NCBI GenBank assembly: GCA_020465985.1
Contig: JAANYP010001782.1
Coordinates: forward strand, 1 to 64,000
Direction of reading: 5' to 3'
DNA from: Centrapalus pauciflorus
Lineage: Eukaryota; Streptophyta; Magnoliopsida; Asterales; Asteraceae
DNA: 64,000 bases
The notes under the pieces: model-generated
The model's database searches: none
What the model saw: only the letters and a program-made list of their open reading frames with translations
Told to the model about the DNA's origin: nothing
Shown: positions 40,913 to 53,576 of the stretch, piece after piece
How positions within the stretch are numbered: position 1 is the first letter of the stretch
Layout: each line of letters opens with the position of its first letter
Position numbers and translations under genes: made by a program

Positions 40913-42042
40913 TGATAAGTCTATAATTTTCATGGTTTCTGAGTCATATTTTGATCATTTTAAGAACATATACTTCGTAAAATCCATATTCATTACTCCA
41001 AGTTTGTATTTCAGGGGCAAGATGATAAAAAGAAGCAATCCGAGAGAATTCAGAGCAAACCGGGCTGAGGGGGGGTGCAGGCCTACGCCACCCTGCGCTC
41101 AACTTAGCGCCCAAACTGTCCATATACATTCCAGCACACGCCAGCTAAACCCTAGCTGCATCCGAGCGCAGGGGGGTGGCGCAGGCCTGCGTCTGGCCTG
41201 CGCTGCTGCGGCGCCAAAACGCGTTTTTCAACCCTGGAAACCCTAATCTCGATTCCCTATAAATAGGAGTGAAGGGGCAGCTTTGGAGATGAGTCCCGAC
41301 ATGTGTGCAAGTGTTCCGAAGCTATGCCGCAGTGGATCTACGATACGAGAACGAAGACAGTGGTTCGCAAGCTACCCAATGGCTCAGATCTGTGATTGTG
41401 ATGAGCATATGATGAGCGGCTAATCCCGTTAGCCATTTGCGGAGGATTTACGACTAAGTTTACTTTTTTTCTTTATTTTCTTATGTTTTTATGTATTCAT
41501 ATTGAGCTAGATCTATTATGTGTATGCAAATGATAAACATTTGGGTATGATTATGATTATGTGTTGCGATTGGTAAAAGCAAGATAGTTTATAGTGGTGT
41601 TATTATTCATGCCGAGTCCATTAGTTTAGTGATTAAGACGAGTATTAATGTTACATACGCTATGCCGAGAGTTATTGGTTAAAATACATTTGATTAATTT
41701 AGTCACGCAATTAATTATGTATATGTGATCGTTGCATTAAATTATAGTGAGTAATACTTATGTCGTGGTGATTCCGTGAATGGTTATTCGTCTCTTGATT
41801 GTTTATCTTCTTCGTTAGTCACTTAGTTCTTAATTTTAGTTACAAGCAATAGCAAATCATTACTCTAAACAACTCATTCAAATCCACAATTTCACAATTT
41901 AAATGCTTTCAATAAACTTAACTTATAAGGCTTATAACCTAATCCTAATTACGACCACACTCCCTGTGGATTCGACACTTACTTCTCTAGCTATTTAGTG
42001 GATTTAAGGATTAAATTGGCGGGTCACAACGACGGCCCGCCA
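40913..42042 (+). repeat. S1: solo LTR of an Athila-like element (1130 bp)
   Basis: Starts TGATAAGTCTATAATTTTC and ends GACGGCCCGCCA, flanked by the 5-bp TSD GTCAT (40908-40912 and 42043-42047). No internal sequence is present, so it arose by LTR-LTR recombination. It is related to the G1 LTR: same start, GC-rich cluster with GCGCAGGCCTGCG (about 41050-41215), TATA box TATAAATA (41258-41265) and a CCCTGTGGATTCGAC stretch near the end. C2 coding sequence resumes immediately after it. Confidence 0.92.
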
Positions 42043-42047
42043 GTCAT

Positions 42048-42672
42048 TATCAAAGGATTAGAAGATCAAATACTTCATGTATCTAAACAATTAAATGTTT
42101 CTCATTCTTCAAATGAATCAGAAGTTAATAATTCTAATAATTGTTTGAAAGATAAAGTTGATCATTCTGATTTATTTTCAGAAAATGATAAGAATCTAAC
42201 TGAAACTCCTAATCTAGAGTCACCTTTATATCTTAAACTTCAGTATCTTTTAAAGATACACAAAGGCGAAGATAAAATAATTGAAAATCTTCCGGTCAAG
42301 GTTTACACTGCTGAATCTTCGAAATCAAAAGATTCAAAAGTTTCTGAAAATACTGATTATTCATATCAGAAGACATCTTCACAGAAAAACACCAAATATT
42401 ATCAGAAACATGCTAGAACCGGACAGTTTTTCAGAAAAAAGAGTTTGCACAATTCTGCTCGTTCAAGTTCAAGTTTCTTTCGTTATTCAGATAAATTTTA
42501 TCATACTAAAAGGAATTTGCTTTCTGAGTTTGAGAGAGAAGATAAGAAATATAATCTGCATTGGGTACCTAAACCTGTACTGAAATGGTTACCAAAACCC
42601 GTTTTGAAATGGGTACCCAAGAGTGCTAACAAGTCTGGATCCAAATCGGTTTGGTTACCAAAGACATCTTGA
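42048..42672 (+). pseudogene. C2 gag-like ORF, 3' part
   Basis: Resumes with VIIKGLEDQILHVSKQLNV, equivalent to C1 residue about 200. Continues through KNTKYYQKHARTGQFFRKKS and the W-[VL]-P-K repeats (HWVPKPVLKWLPKPVLKWVP) to the stop at 42670-42672. This part is open. Its conservation with C1, against a decayed leader half, fits an ORF once under selection. Confidence 0.8.
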
Positions 42673-43245
42673 TTTTGTTTTTGCAGAACAACATGCTTCT
42701 ACTCACATCAGTGTCGAACCCGAACATTATTGGTATTGGTTTTTAGTCAATTCAGACTAGAACCCGGTCTTCATTTAAAATGTCTTTTGTACTTCTCAGT
42801 ACAGGACCAGAGCTAAATGGTTTTCAGTTACTTCAATGCTGAGGGCTGAGAGTTGAGAAAGGATTTGAAGAAAAGAAAATCCTACCTACATTGTGTCTGC
42901 TAGGTAAACCACATAATCTATCAAGCCCTAGGAGACTTGATATTGAAAAAGACGTCATGGACCCAGTGAAGCATTCACTTAACCCCACTAACCTCTCAGT
43001 TATCTCTCAAAAGATTTCTGTTTCAATGATCACGGAGATATATCACATTTCTATCGATATATCATTTGGATATTATTGATATTGAAACAAGGAAGACGTT
43101 TTGCTTCGGTCTCCGACTTCCTTTGATGCACTTTGTGTCTAGAGCTAATTATATACACTTTTAGGACACATCGAGTCTAGCAGTTTGCGTGACTATAAAC
43201 TGCTAGTCCAAAGTGACTAAGCCGGAACAAATAAGAGTGATTCTT
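42673..43245 (+). other. C2 3' untranslated remnant
   Basis: Contains one clear stem-loop of the C1 type (42738-42766: GGTTTTTAGTC, loop, GACTAGAACCC) and weaker relatives to about 42850. Then a block homologous to 16990-17330 of C1 (reverse strand) ending at the junction. No supported ORF. Confidence 0.65.
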
Positions 43246-44470
43246 TTTTGATATTCGAGGGATGCCAAGTGAGGAACCCTATGAACATCTAGCTGAGTTC
43301 ACAACTATTTGTAAAGCAAACCATGTTCGAGGTATAACCACCGACGGTTTAAAACTTCAAATATTTCCTTTTTCGTTAAAAGAGAAAGAAAAGAATTGGT
43401 TCGTATCCTTACCAACCAATAGCATTACAACATGGGATCAAATGAAACGAGAAGTCCTTAATGAATATTACCCCATTAGTAAAACAACCGAGAAAAGAAA
43501 GGAAATTACCAGAATAAAACAAAAACCGGGCGAACACTTCTACGAAGCGTTCGATCGTATGAACGAATTATTGAGAGCTTGTCCACACCACGAGGTACCC
43601 AAATGGATGGTTATCAAAATATTCTTTGATGGTGTGAGTCAAGAGAGTCATAATATGATTATATTGCCACAGGAGGCACATTTTTAGGTAAAGAAGACGA
43701 TGAAGCTTGGGAGTTGCTTAACCCACTCGGAAAAGGTCTTAAAATGCAAGCTGGTTCTGAAAATAGTATAGGAGTTCAAGTTATAGGCATAGATAATACC
43801 TAGAAACGTGAGGTTAAAAGCGAGATTTCAGAATTAGGAAAGAAACTGGATCAATAAATGAAGGGTTTTTCAAACCCTAGTGTATCAATTAATTGTGTTA
43901 CATGTGGAGATCCATCGCATTATTCTGAAGCATGTCCTCAAATGCAATCCACTGAGGAATTTGCTAATGAAGTTCATGGATCTAGAGCTCATCGAGAGAG
44001 GGATAATCCATTTTCGGAAACATATCTGGGATGGAGAAACCATCCCAACTTTCGACGGAAAAAATGATCAACCTACCGATCATCAATCCAAACCAAGATA
44101 TGAACCACCAAAGCGAGAATATCAATATGGTTCAACTTCAGCAGCTAAGGATGAGCGATATTATAAATCAAATCATCGTGATCAATCACAATTCCAAGTA
44201 GAATCAAATATTACTTCTGCGCAATTCGCAGAATTTGCTGAATTTATGAAACAGCAATCAGCTATCAGTAGTAAGACCATGGAGATGTTAACTCGCTAGA
44301 TGGTTCAGATAGTTGAGTCGCTTACTAGGCGTGAGGGAGGGAAGCTTCCTAGCAATACTGTCCCCAATCCTTCACACGCCCATCATCATAAAAAAGATAA
44401 GAAACATGAGATTAACGAAGTTTATGAAATAGTTAACATAACCACATTAAGGAGTGGAAGAGAGAAGACA
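43246..44470 (+). pseudogene. G2 gag
   Basis: Gag core 43262-43687 (NWFVSLPTNSITTWDQMKRE, CPHHEVPKWM, FFDGVSQESHNMI), frameshift near 43670. Further stops follow, then the CVTCGDPSHYSEACP region (43858-44067) and EFAEFMKQQSAISSKTMEML (about 44220-44296), ending with a TAG. The order matches G1 gag. Confidence 0.8.
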
Positions 44471-45834
44471 ATAAAATAGAGATGCCTGAAGAGAAAGAGG
44501 CAGGCGAAGATACCGACACTGAAGTCGTGTATGAGGAGAAAGAGGATCCACAGAAGAAAGGGGTTCCTAAGAAGATTTCTCTTATAGAACCAATTAAAGC
44601 AAATATTCCAACGCCCAAAGTTGGGGAGGCTGATAAGAGTCTGGATAATTCAATTCCTCCTCCTTATCCTGCTGCTTTAGAAAATCCAAAATCTTCTCCA
44701 TACGACAAAAGAGGCCCACAACCAAAGGATCTTTGGGACTTATTCAATCAAGTTAAGATCATATTCCTCTGCTAAAGACCATTCAACAGGTTCCATCTTA
44801 TGCCAATTTTTTAAAAGATGTCTGTACTCAGAAAAGAAAGTATAAGGTCTCGCTCCCAAAGCAGATCAATCTAACTGAACAGCTGATTGCAATAGTTTCT
44901 AGTTCTCTACTTCCTAAGATGAAAGATCCTGGATCACCATTGATTCCAGTGACAATAGGCAATGTGCAGATTAAGAAAGCATTGCTTGATCTTGGAGCTA
45001 GTGTTAATAATTTACCTGGAAACTTGTTTGATAAACAAGATCTCGGTCAGTCACAGACAACTGATATTATCTTACAACTGGCAGATCGGTCAACCAAGTG
45101 CCCAAGAGGTATTTTATCAGATGTCATATTAAAAGTTGAAGATTTTTACTATCCAGTTGACTTCCTAGTATTGGACACCGAAAGTTCAATGGGAGATAAT
45201 CACCCGGCCATTATCCTAGGCATACCTTTCTTAGTCACGATTAATGCACAAATTAATTGTAGGACAGGAGCAGTGGATATTGCCTTCGGAAATAGGAAAT
45301 TAAGACTGAATGTATTTAATGCTTCAAGTGTCTCTGCTATTGATTCAGAATGTTATCTTATAGACATGGTGCATGAACTTGTGCAGCAGCATAGTTCGTT
45401 AGTCAACACCAAAGACGCTACTGAGTTATTCTTTGCTGAGAATGAATTAGCCAAATTAAATCATACTTAGTGTGATGAGTTAGAAGTAGTCATGGAATCC
45501 ACACTAGAGTCAAAACAACCACCATGGACCCATAGGACTTAAAAATTACATACTGATTTACCCAAGTCAGCCAACCCTTCAATAGAGCAACCACCTGTTC
45601 TAGAATTGAAGGAGCTGCCATCGCATCTGAAATGATTTTCTAGGTCAGAATGACACGTTGCCTGTCATAATTTCATCAGATCTGACTTAAGAGCAAGAGA
45701 AAGCTCTATTGCAAGTGTTAGTCAAATATAAAGAAGTAGTAGCGTGGATGATAGCTGATTTAAAAGGAGTCAGTCCCACTTTGTGTATGCACCGAATCAT
45801 TACTGATCCAGAAGCTAAACCAGCTCGGGATGCA
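44471..45834 (+). pseudogene. G2 protease and start of RT region
   Basis: 44482-44775 is the charged pre-protease region with AALENPKSSPYDKRGPQ. After a frameshift, 44919-45470 is protease with LLDLGASVNNLPGN (Asp codon 44988-44990). CYLIDMVHELVQQ and a stop follow at about 45468. The pre-RT linker with PPWTHRT and GVSPTLCMHRIITDP continues with stops to 45834. Confidence 0.8.
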
Positions 45835-47083
45835 TGATCAGTGATATAAATCACTTCTATTTTTATGTGTTTTTGTTGTGTCTTAATGTGTAAATGTGAG
45901 ATAATTGGTACTGCTAATGTAAGTTTTGTGATTTCAGTTGCTTGGCAAGAAAGTAAGAAAAATGGTAGCTGGAGTGTGGATTTCATGCACAGCGTCCAAG
46001 CAGGCGTGCCAGACGCCGGAGCACAGTCCAAAGCAGTACATTACAGCGTCTGAGCGTCTCAGAGAGGGGATGTGGCGTCCTACCCAGCGTCCCAGACGCT
46101 GGCGGCGATGCTGGTACGACAGTTGCTGAGAAGACTGCGTTTTTGAGGAAGGAAGTTACCAAAATTGAGGGGTTCGACTGGTGTTCCTTCTACACACACA
46201 AATGGGAGTTCTAGGAGGCGAACCAGAGGAGAAAAGAAACGAGAATCAAGCAAGGATCAAGCATTGGCATCCAATCTATTGTATTTTCGCATTATTGGTA
46301 GTTTGAATGCTTTCCTTTTAGTTTATCATTGTTATTATGCTAGTTCAAGCTATGCTTGGCTAAATACTTTGTGGTGTTTGTTCTTTAGTTTGCATACTAT
46401 GGTGTGAATGAATGTTTAATTAATTTCAGTTTCCATTTGTGCTTAAAGGGGTTGTGGATCTTATTTATGAATGAATGAATTGTTGTAATCAATGAGTATT
46501 GTATATAACAGGGTATAGTGACATCATTAGTTGTGCCGGCTCTTTAAAATAGGGAAGACAATTAATAGAGTTGCATCCTTTGTCTTAAGAGTATTCGTTG
46601 TGAAAGCCAATTCGTTTATATGGAAACTGCCAAAGGGATTATATTTGCATGAATGAATGTGAATGGAGCAATGAGTGTAACTGGAACGGTTGATATCCAT
46701 GTCATTGGTTGTGCCCACTCTCTATAGGGGAGGAAGATAATCAATAGAGTGGTATACGTTGTCTTTGGGACATAAATTGTCAATTCGTATTAATTCATGT
46801 AAATGGTATCCGTAACATTCTGAATTGCCATAGTATGTATAACAAGAGATCAAACACCCTCTCTCCTCCAGTGAAACTTCTTTAATCTAATTCTTGTGTG
46901 ATACATTGCAACAATAGTAATTTACGGTAGAAAATTAGCTCAAAACAAATGATTTCAATTCTAATCCAAACAGTCTTCGAAACTAGTTTAGCGACCTAAC
47001 ATTCCCTGTGGATTCGATCCCACTTACCCTATCTATATAGTGTTTCTGGGTTATTTTTGATACTCATACGACTGGGTCCATCA
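45835..47083 (+). repeat. G3 5' LTR (1249 bp)
   Basis: Starts TGATCAGTGATATAAATCAC and ends GGGTCCATCA, three bases before the PBS. A GC-rich cluster (45990-46121) contains CCAGCGTCCCAGACGCTGG and GACGCTGG/GCGTCC variants. The end has CCCTGTGGATTCGATCC as in the other Athila-type LTRs. No strong TATA box is visible downstream of the cluster. Partial internal duplication: similar blocks with GTTGTGCC near 46530 and 46705. Confidence 0.9.
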
Positions 47084-47086
47084 AAA

Positions 47087-47105
47087 TGGCGCCGTTGTCG
47101 GGGAT
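47087..47105 (+). other. G3 primer-binding site (tRNA-Asp type)
   Basis: TGGCGCCGTTGTCGGGGAT lies 3 nt after the LTR. One base differs from the G1 site. Confidence 0.92.
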
Positions 47106-47275
47106 TGCAGCGCTTGTTAAAATAGTTTTGGAGTAATTGTTTCTGTAAATATATATATTTTTTTAGTAGCTAGTTAATTCTGTTTTATTTTAGTTTAATT
47201 TTCAGTATTTTCATTCTCTTAAACATTCTGAACATCAAAATTCAGAATCTTCACGTGCGTGTGTATCTCAGGTAT

Positions 47276-47902
47276 ATGGATACTTGTTATTCAGGGAGAA
47301 CTTCTCCATTGCAACACGAGACAGAGATTGAAAGGACTGCTCGTTCATTGAGGAAGTTACATAGAGGTTATTGACCTAGTGGTGAGACTAGTGGTAATCC
47401 AGATACACTGCAGGCATCTGATTCAGAAGAGCAATCCATACATTCAGAGGAACTTGAAAGTGATACTGAACCCAACGTAAACATGGGAGATGACAGGAGG
47501 ACTGTGGAGTCCCATTACAGACCCGGGGAAGTTCCTGATATGTCACCGATTCAGTATCCTGAAGTTGAGAATGATCAAGAGATAAACACTCATTTGTTCA
47601 CCATCATTCCTCAATTTCATGGAACAAAGAGTGAAGAGCCATACGATCACCTAGCCGAATTCTCAACTATTCGCAAGGCTAATTGAGTGCAAAGACTACC
47701 CGTGGACACTCTGAAGTTAAGATTGTTCCCATTTTCTCTTAAGGACAAAACCAAGCACTGGTTCACTTCCTTGCCGGCTAACAGTATTCGTAATTAGGTG
47801 GAAATGAAGAGAGCTTTCCTCAACGAGTTTTACTCAATTAGTAAAACCACTGAAAAGAGGAATAGCATCACTAGTTTTAAACAGAAGCTGGGGTAGCAAA
47901 TT
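47276..47902 (+). pseudogene. G3 gag, N-terminal part
   Basis: ATG 47276 (MDTCYSGRTSPL). TGA at 47372-47374, then the open stretch 47483-47686 (VESHYRPGEVPDMSPIQYP, KSEEPYDHLAEFSTI), a TGA after RKAN, and later TAG stops. It reaches KTTEKRNSITSFKQKLG just before the A2 insertion. The 47106-47275 leader is AT-rich with nothing else visible. Confidence 0.8.
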
Positions 47903-48594
47903 TGTTGGTACATCCTGTGTGACGATAGCAGTCTAAGTGATCCTACATTGTGGTTTTAGCAAGTGTTTGTTATATATGTTTATGTATGGTTAATATTTAT
48001 TATTGTTTGTGTGTTTGAACTTGATGCAACGTATTACAAGTATTAGATATGAGAATGTATTACAAGTATTACAAGAAGTTCAAACATAAAGATCAAAGAT
48101 AAAAATCAATCATAAGGTAAAAACATAAGTTTCAATACTTAGTTAATTATTTGAGAAGGTAAATTCGAATTATCTAATGACTAGGATTCGAATCTAGTTA
48201 GATTCGAATGAGTTCTTGGACAGATTCGAATGTGACCATTTAGGCAGATTCGAGAATGTCAGATGGGGCAAACTCGAATGGGCTTTGGGCCAGATTCGAG
48301 TTTAGCCCATGACAGACTCGAATTAGCCTCTATAATTAGGGGTAGACTCGAATAATTATCAGAATTTTTGTAGAATTCGAGAGTGATTAAGCAAAAGGCG
48401 ATTTCGAGTTTATCATCAGTGTTAGTGCCGTTTCGGAGAGAATCAGTTCGTAGGATCATTCGTGTGTCGTTCGTCCAGCTTATGATAGTCTCCGTGTTTC
48501 TGATAGAGAGTTGTTTCCGTCTACCCGTTAACGAGGATTCCGCACTCGTTGACGGTTCCGCGTCTAGATAGATCTCGTAGTGGTAGACCTTACA
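47903..48594 (+). repeat. A2 5' LTR (692 bp)
   Basis: TGTTGGTACATCC ... GACCTTACA. Many TTCGAA, ATTCGAG and CTCGAAT motifs lie between 48150 and 48420 around TATAATTA (48331-48338). A downstream GTTTCCGTCTACCCGTTAACG block is conserved with A1. Confidence 0.95.
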
Positions 48595-48596
48595 AG

Positions 48597-48609
48597 TGGT
48601 ATCAGAGCC
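48597..48609 (+). other. A2 primer-binding site (initiator tRNA-Met type)
   Basis: TGGTATCAGAGCC lies two bases after the LTR. Confidence 0.95.
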
Positions 48610-49257
48610 TACAGAGTGTTCTTTGTGTTCTTCGTGTTCATCTAGATACATTCTAGGTTTCTTGACGCTATTGGACGGTTTTTCTCTCAAAATTGGGTTT
48701 TTCGTGTTCTTCGAGCCTAGCAAATAGTCATCCGGGAAATACTTTGTGTTTTTCACGTTTTTGATCGAAATCAATATTTTTCATTGTAAAAATATTGATT
48801 TAATCTGTAAAACGTTAAAAAAATCAAAGTATTAGCCGTTTTTCGAGTTTGCGGCGCTCGAATCTATTAGGGGTAATTAGGGTTACACTTAGTCTCGAGT
48901 CTAACCAAATACGCTCCTTTCGAGTTTGATACAGAGTGGTTTCGAATCTAATTCGAGTTTGTGCTACTTTCGAATAGGGTCTCGAGTCTACTTACATTCG
49001 AGTTTGCTTCGAGTTTAGTTTAGTTTCGAATAGGGTTTCGAATTTACTGTGTCTTCGAGTTTGTCTTGACCTTCGAATCTGAGGAATTTCGAATCTGTCA
49101 TTACTTTCGACTTTAATTGAATTACCAAAAGTTAATCGAATTTAATCCCAAATAAATTGAACTTTAATTATTTTCGAATCTACCTAGATTCGAAAGAATT
49201 AATTCAAATTAGTTTCGAATTAAATTAATTAAGTTCAATAAAAATACTTTCGAAAAC
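48610..49257 (+). promoter_or_regulatory. A2 gag leader with TCGA motif array
   Basis: Between about 48840 and 49250, TTCGAGTTTG, TTCGAATCT, CTCGAGTC and similar motifs recur more than 20 times, the last 11 nt before the gag ATG. Same position in the element as the C1 and Y1 arrays. No supported ORF. Confidence 0.8.
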
Positions 49258-50600
49258 ATGTCAAATCTTCAAAAATTCCTGGAAATGGACCACGAGGTCG
49301 GGAAGGCAAAGACTCCGCCTAAGCTGATGAAACTCGAAGATTATTATTCGTGGAAGGATCGGTTTACCGACTTCGTGCGTTTTAATGATATGCGCATGTG
49401 GGTATGTATCGACGAAGGATACATTCCACCAATTTCTGAAGTTAAAGGCCGTCAGAGAGTCTTATCATACCAAATGATGAAGGAGGATGATAAGAAACTA
49501 TATGAAGCCGAGAACAAAGCGTTTTTGATAATTCGAATGGCGTTGCCTCAGGATATACTGCACACATTTCGGACTCAAAAGACTTCTAAAGAACTTTGGG
49601 AGTCACTGGAGAAAAGGTGTGAGGGTAATCCAAGAGTACGAAGGAAGCGCACGGAATTATTGAAACAACAGTTTGCGATTTTCAAGGCGTTAAAGGATGA
49701 ACAGCTGGATGATACAATCACCCGGTTCTATCATCTGTTGACGGAGCTTGAGAGTCACGTGATTCAGTATACTGACACCGACAAGAACAACAAGCTTATT
49801 GATGCCTTACCAGCCAAATGGGCTATGTATGTGGCAATGATAAAGCTTAATGAGGATAAGTATTATACCCAATCTCTGGAGGATATTGTGGGAACGTTGA
49901 GAGCTTATCATTTTGAGCTACTGAAGGCCGAAACTGATTACGAACAAGTCCAGAATCCAGCGATGTATTTTGGAAAGTCAACAAAATGTTCATCGACCGC
50001 CGATCTGAAGACTGCTACAACGTTTTTCATCGGAGAAACGTCGTCATCAGTAGAGTCTGATGACACACTGAACAGAGCGTTCTTAGGGTTGGGAAGATCA
50101 GAAGAACAGCAACCTCAAGCAGCACAGGCGACGACATCTCAGAGCTATTCTAAGATGCTCATGAGCGGAAAGTCAGCGGAAGAACATTTGAATCTGCTTG
50201 CTTCATTTGTGGTCGCGTATGGGAACTGCGTTCAAGGGAAAATTAACGATCCTGCTCTCTGGGATGAAGACTATGACCAGGTCGACCCTAATGATCTTGA
50301 GGAAATGGATCTTAAATGGCAACTGGCCATGGTAACCCAACGGGTTAAAAGATTCATCAAAAGAACTGGGAGGAATCTGACGATGAACAACAAGGGATTG
50401 GATTTGATAAGTCCAAAGTAAAGTGCTACAACTGTCAAGGTCTGGGACACTTCGCCAGAGAATGTCAGAGACCGAAGGTAGATACGTACCAAGGGCAGAG
50501 TCAGCATCAGGGACAGTTTCAGATGCAGTCTCAACAACGATACCTTCCGAGTTCATCTGCCGGTCAAGCCAATCTAGCTGGTCTTCTATCAAATATCACA
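49258..50600 (+). pseudogene. A2 gag (UBN2-type) with CCHC zinc knuckle, one frameshift
   Basis: ATG at 49258; 387 codons open. UBN2-type gag core: YYSWKDRFTDFVRFNDMRMW, AFLIIRMALPQDILHTFRT, ELWESLEKRCEG, LDDTITRFYHLLTELESH, LIDALPAKWAMYV. Near 50372 one base is missing and the frame shifts; the zinc knuckle CYNCQGLGHFAREC is at about 50431-50473 in the next frame, followed by a Gln-rich tail to about 50600. The gene is otherwise intact, matching the young LTR pair. Gag alone could still form particles if the frameshift is bypassed (inference). Confidence 0.88.
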
Positions 50601-52078
50601 TCAGACAGGAAGAACTCTCGCAGTTTAGGAAACTAGAAGTGTGGGAGTTAGTTCCATTACCTCGAGGGGAAGTTGCTATAGGAACCAAATGGGTTTTTTA
50701 AGTGCAAAAGAGACGATCGGGGTATAGTCACTCGCAACAAGGCTAGGCTAGTTGTAAAGGGTTTCAACCAAGAGGAGGGAATCGATTACAATGAGGTGTT
50801 TGCACCAGTAGCAAGGCTAGAAGCCATTAGGTTGTTTCTAGCTTTTGCCTCCTTCAAGGGCTTTAAGGTATATCAATTAGATGTAAAGAGTGCTTTCCTA
50901 TATGGGAAAGTGAAGGAGTTGGTGTATGTAGAACAGCCGCCCGGATTCACAGATCCAAAATATCCTGACAGAGTATATCGCTTAGATAAGGCTCGATATG
51001 GATTGCATCAAGCACCAAGGATGTGGTATGAGACTGTATCACACCATTTATTAGAAAATGGATTTGAAAGGGGTAGGATAGATAGTACTCTGTTTGTTAA
51101 GAGGAAGGGAGAACATATTATCTTGGTACAAGTGTACGTCGATGATATCATTTTTGGATCATCAGACGAACAGATGTGCAAAGATTTCGAGAAGGTGATG
51201 AAGTCGAAATTCGAGATGAGTGAAATGGGAGAGTTAACATTCTTTTTGGGGTTACAAGTTGACCAGAAGAAGGAAGGGATGTTAATCCATCAGCCGAAGT
51301 ATGTCTATGACATATTGGATCGTTTCGGGATGGAAGGAACGAAACTAACTGCCCATTTCAGCACGCCGATTCAAGTGAATCACAATCTCGGACCGGGTAC
51401 TGAAAGTGATACCGATGTGGATCCGACGTTATATCGGGCCATGATTGGATCACTTATGTATTTAACTGCTTCAAGACCTGACATCATGTTTGCTGTGTGT
51501 ATTTGTGCTAGGTTTCAAGCTAATCCAAAGGAAATGCATATGAAAGCTGTGAAGCGGATTCTACGATACCTCAAGTCGAAACCGAAGCTGGGACTTTGGT
51601 ATCACGCGGAGGGAGATCTAGAGTTGGAGGCGTTCACTGATTCTGACTACGGAGGATGCAGCTTGACGCGCAAATCAACAACTGGAGGTTGTCAGTTCCT
51701 AGGAGGGAGATTGGTATCCTGGCAATGCAAGAAACAAACGTCGGTAGCCGTGTCAACGTGCGAGGCCGACTATGTTGCTGCTCACAGATTCTGTGGATAC
51801 AACAACAATTGCGGGATTATGGTTTGGCTTACACTCAAACTCCCATTAGGATAGACAATCAATCTACAATTGCTATAACTAACAATCCAGTTAAACACAG
51901 TAAAACAAAGCACATAGACATTAGGCATCATTTTATTCGTGATTGTGCTGAAAAGAACTTAATCAAATTGGTAAAAGTGGCAACGGAAGATAATAATGCT
52001 GATTTATTTACCAAAGCATTTGATAAGTCACGGTTTGAGTATTTAATTCAACTGAATGGAATGCGCAACCCAGAGTAA
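50601..52078 (+). pseudogene. A2 reverse transcriptase/RNase H, joined directly to gag
   Basis: The gag tail runs into EELSQFRKLEVWELV, the start of RT, so protease and integrase are gone. An extra T in the run at about 50694-50699 shifts the frame after GTKWVF. RT continues at about 50700-51780 (NEVFAPVARLEAIRLFLAF, YVDDIIFGSS at 51135-51164, SLMYLTASRPDIMF). The frame breaks at VAAHRFCGY as in A1 and RNase H finishes in the other frame to 52078. The active-site YVDD and RNase H Asp residues look intact. Confidence 0.9.
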
Positions 52079-53576
52079 TTTGACCTTAGTAGTAGTTTAT
52101 TTCCTTTTATAGAAGTAGTATTTCTTTCTTTTTATAGTAAGTCTGCTAATTTAGGATAGTTTCTATTTTTAGTAAGTTAGTAGGTTATCGTATTTTATTG
52201 CTATTTCTTTATGAAAAACAAAAGAAAAAAGAGAGAAAATTATAAAAATACAAAAAAGGAGAATATCAGAAAAAGAGTTAAGTCTTAGATGCATAGGTTC
52301 AAAGTGACGAAAATTAGCACAGTCGTTACAAACTCTAAGTGTTTAGGCTTTCACACATAATGCAACTAAAATTCTAAGTGTTATACTTTAGTTTAGTTTG
52401 ATGTGTTGGTAGGCATAATACATATTGGGAGTCTCAAGGCAAATAAAATATTCAAGAAAAAGTCAAACGTGTCACTAACTTAGATGTACGACCAATCGGT
52501 CTTAATTTTTATGTACAAGACATACAAACTTTGAGTCAAAATGAGGCATGCAAACTTTCTGGGGATGTATGGCAACATCAAATACATCTTAAAATGGAAA
52601 GAATAGAAAAATCATACAAAATTGAGAGTCGAAAACATGTAACTTTGTTGTACGTAAGTACAGACCTGTTGCCTCTGTTTAGATTCGGGTTAGTAAGATA
52701 TGTCGCTTTGTTGTACGTCGGTACAGACCTGTCACCGCTGTCTTGTTAACTTTAAGAATAAACCTTAAGTCAAACTAAGACACTTTGTTGTATGAAAATA
52801 CAGACCTGTGTCCGATGTTTGTCTTTTAAAGAAAGTTTGCAAATACCAACAAGTTAGAATCTTTGTCTGTATGCCTTGATCATAAAAGTATGTCTATGTC
52901 TGGGTCACGTATGATAATTTCATGATAAATAAAAATGCCAAGGGATATTCCGAAATGTAGAATGTTTAAAGGGGTAAATACCAACAATCGGCTAAATGGG
53001 TATTTCACGACAAACAATCAAAGGAATCAAAAATTCCTAAGTGTGAAAGTTTAAGTACTGAAAGTGAGTATCTGACATCGCTATCTGATTGAACCTTTCT
53101 TTGACTATACTCATAAAAAATGTTTTGTTTAGCGTTTAGCTTAGGTTGCATATTTTAATAAGTATAGCTTAGGTCTAAGTTAAATTTTTGGTTAAAATTT
53201 TAAATTTTATTTTACCTTAGTTTATTTTTATTTTCTTTTATTTTAGTTTATTTTAGTATATTTTAGTATATTTACCTTAGTTTATTTTTATTTTATTTTT
53301 TTTTCTTAGGAAAAAGGTCAAAAATTACTGAGGGTGCATTCATAGTTGGATAAAATAAACACTGCGTGAAAAATCTTGTGCTTAGGGTAAAAGATTTGGC
53401 ACAGTTTATCTCGTTACACAATACCGTAGAAAAGGTTGAAAAAGTTGAAGTTATTTTAAAATTTTCGAAATTTTTCTAAGTGTTTGGTGTTATTCGAGTT
53501 TAGGACAGACTCGAAATTGGGTTGTTTCGAATCTGTCAGTAGATTCGACTTTGTCCATAGATTCGAAGGTTGGTAT
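52079..53576 (+). other. A2 noncoding spacer after RNase H
   Basis: Colinear with 10699-12149 of A1 and strongly conserved although noncoding. It contains three stem-loops (52648-52663, 52711-52726, 52788-52803) and a T-rich TTTATTTTA stretch near 53210-53310. Confidence 0.6.
52648..52803 (+). ncRNA. Three stem-loops with a shared design (A2)
   Basis: TTGTAC-GTAA-GTACAG, TTGTAC-GTCG-GTACAG and TTGTAT-GAAA-ATACAG. The third shows a compensatory T-A for C-G pair, and its loop differs from that in A1 (GTAA) while remaining a GNRA-type tetraloop. Each is followed by ACCTGT. Confidence 0.55.

Larger units (their letters stand above)
40223..43245 (+). mobile_element. C2: degraded second copy of the C family
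   Basis: Plus strand. Part of the leader, the gag-like ORF split by S1, and about 570 bp of the 3' untranslated region. The 5' LTR lies beyond Y2 (off window). The 3' end is lost at a T-run junction with G2 near 43245. Homology with C1 covers the leader (CCATAAAAGATCTT block), ORF and the 42930-43240 block. Confidence 0.85.
43246..45834 (+). mobile_element. G2: Athila-like gypsy fragment (gag to early RT)
   Basis: Plus strand. Begins mid-gag at FDIRGMPSEEPYEHLAEF next to C2 and ends in the pre-RT region at KPARDA, where the LTR of G3 starts. Rest of RT, RNase H and integrase would lie beyond G3, off the window. Candidate TSD for G3: ATGCA (45830-45834). Confidence 0.85.
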
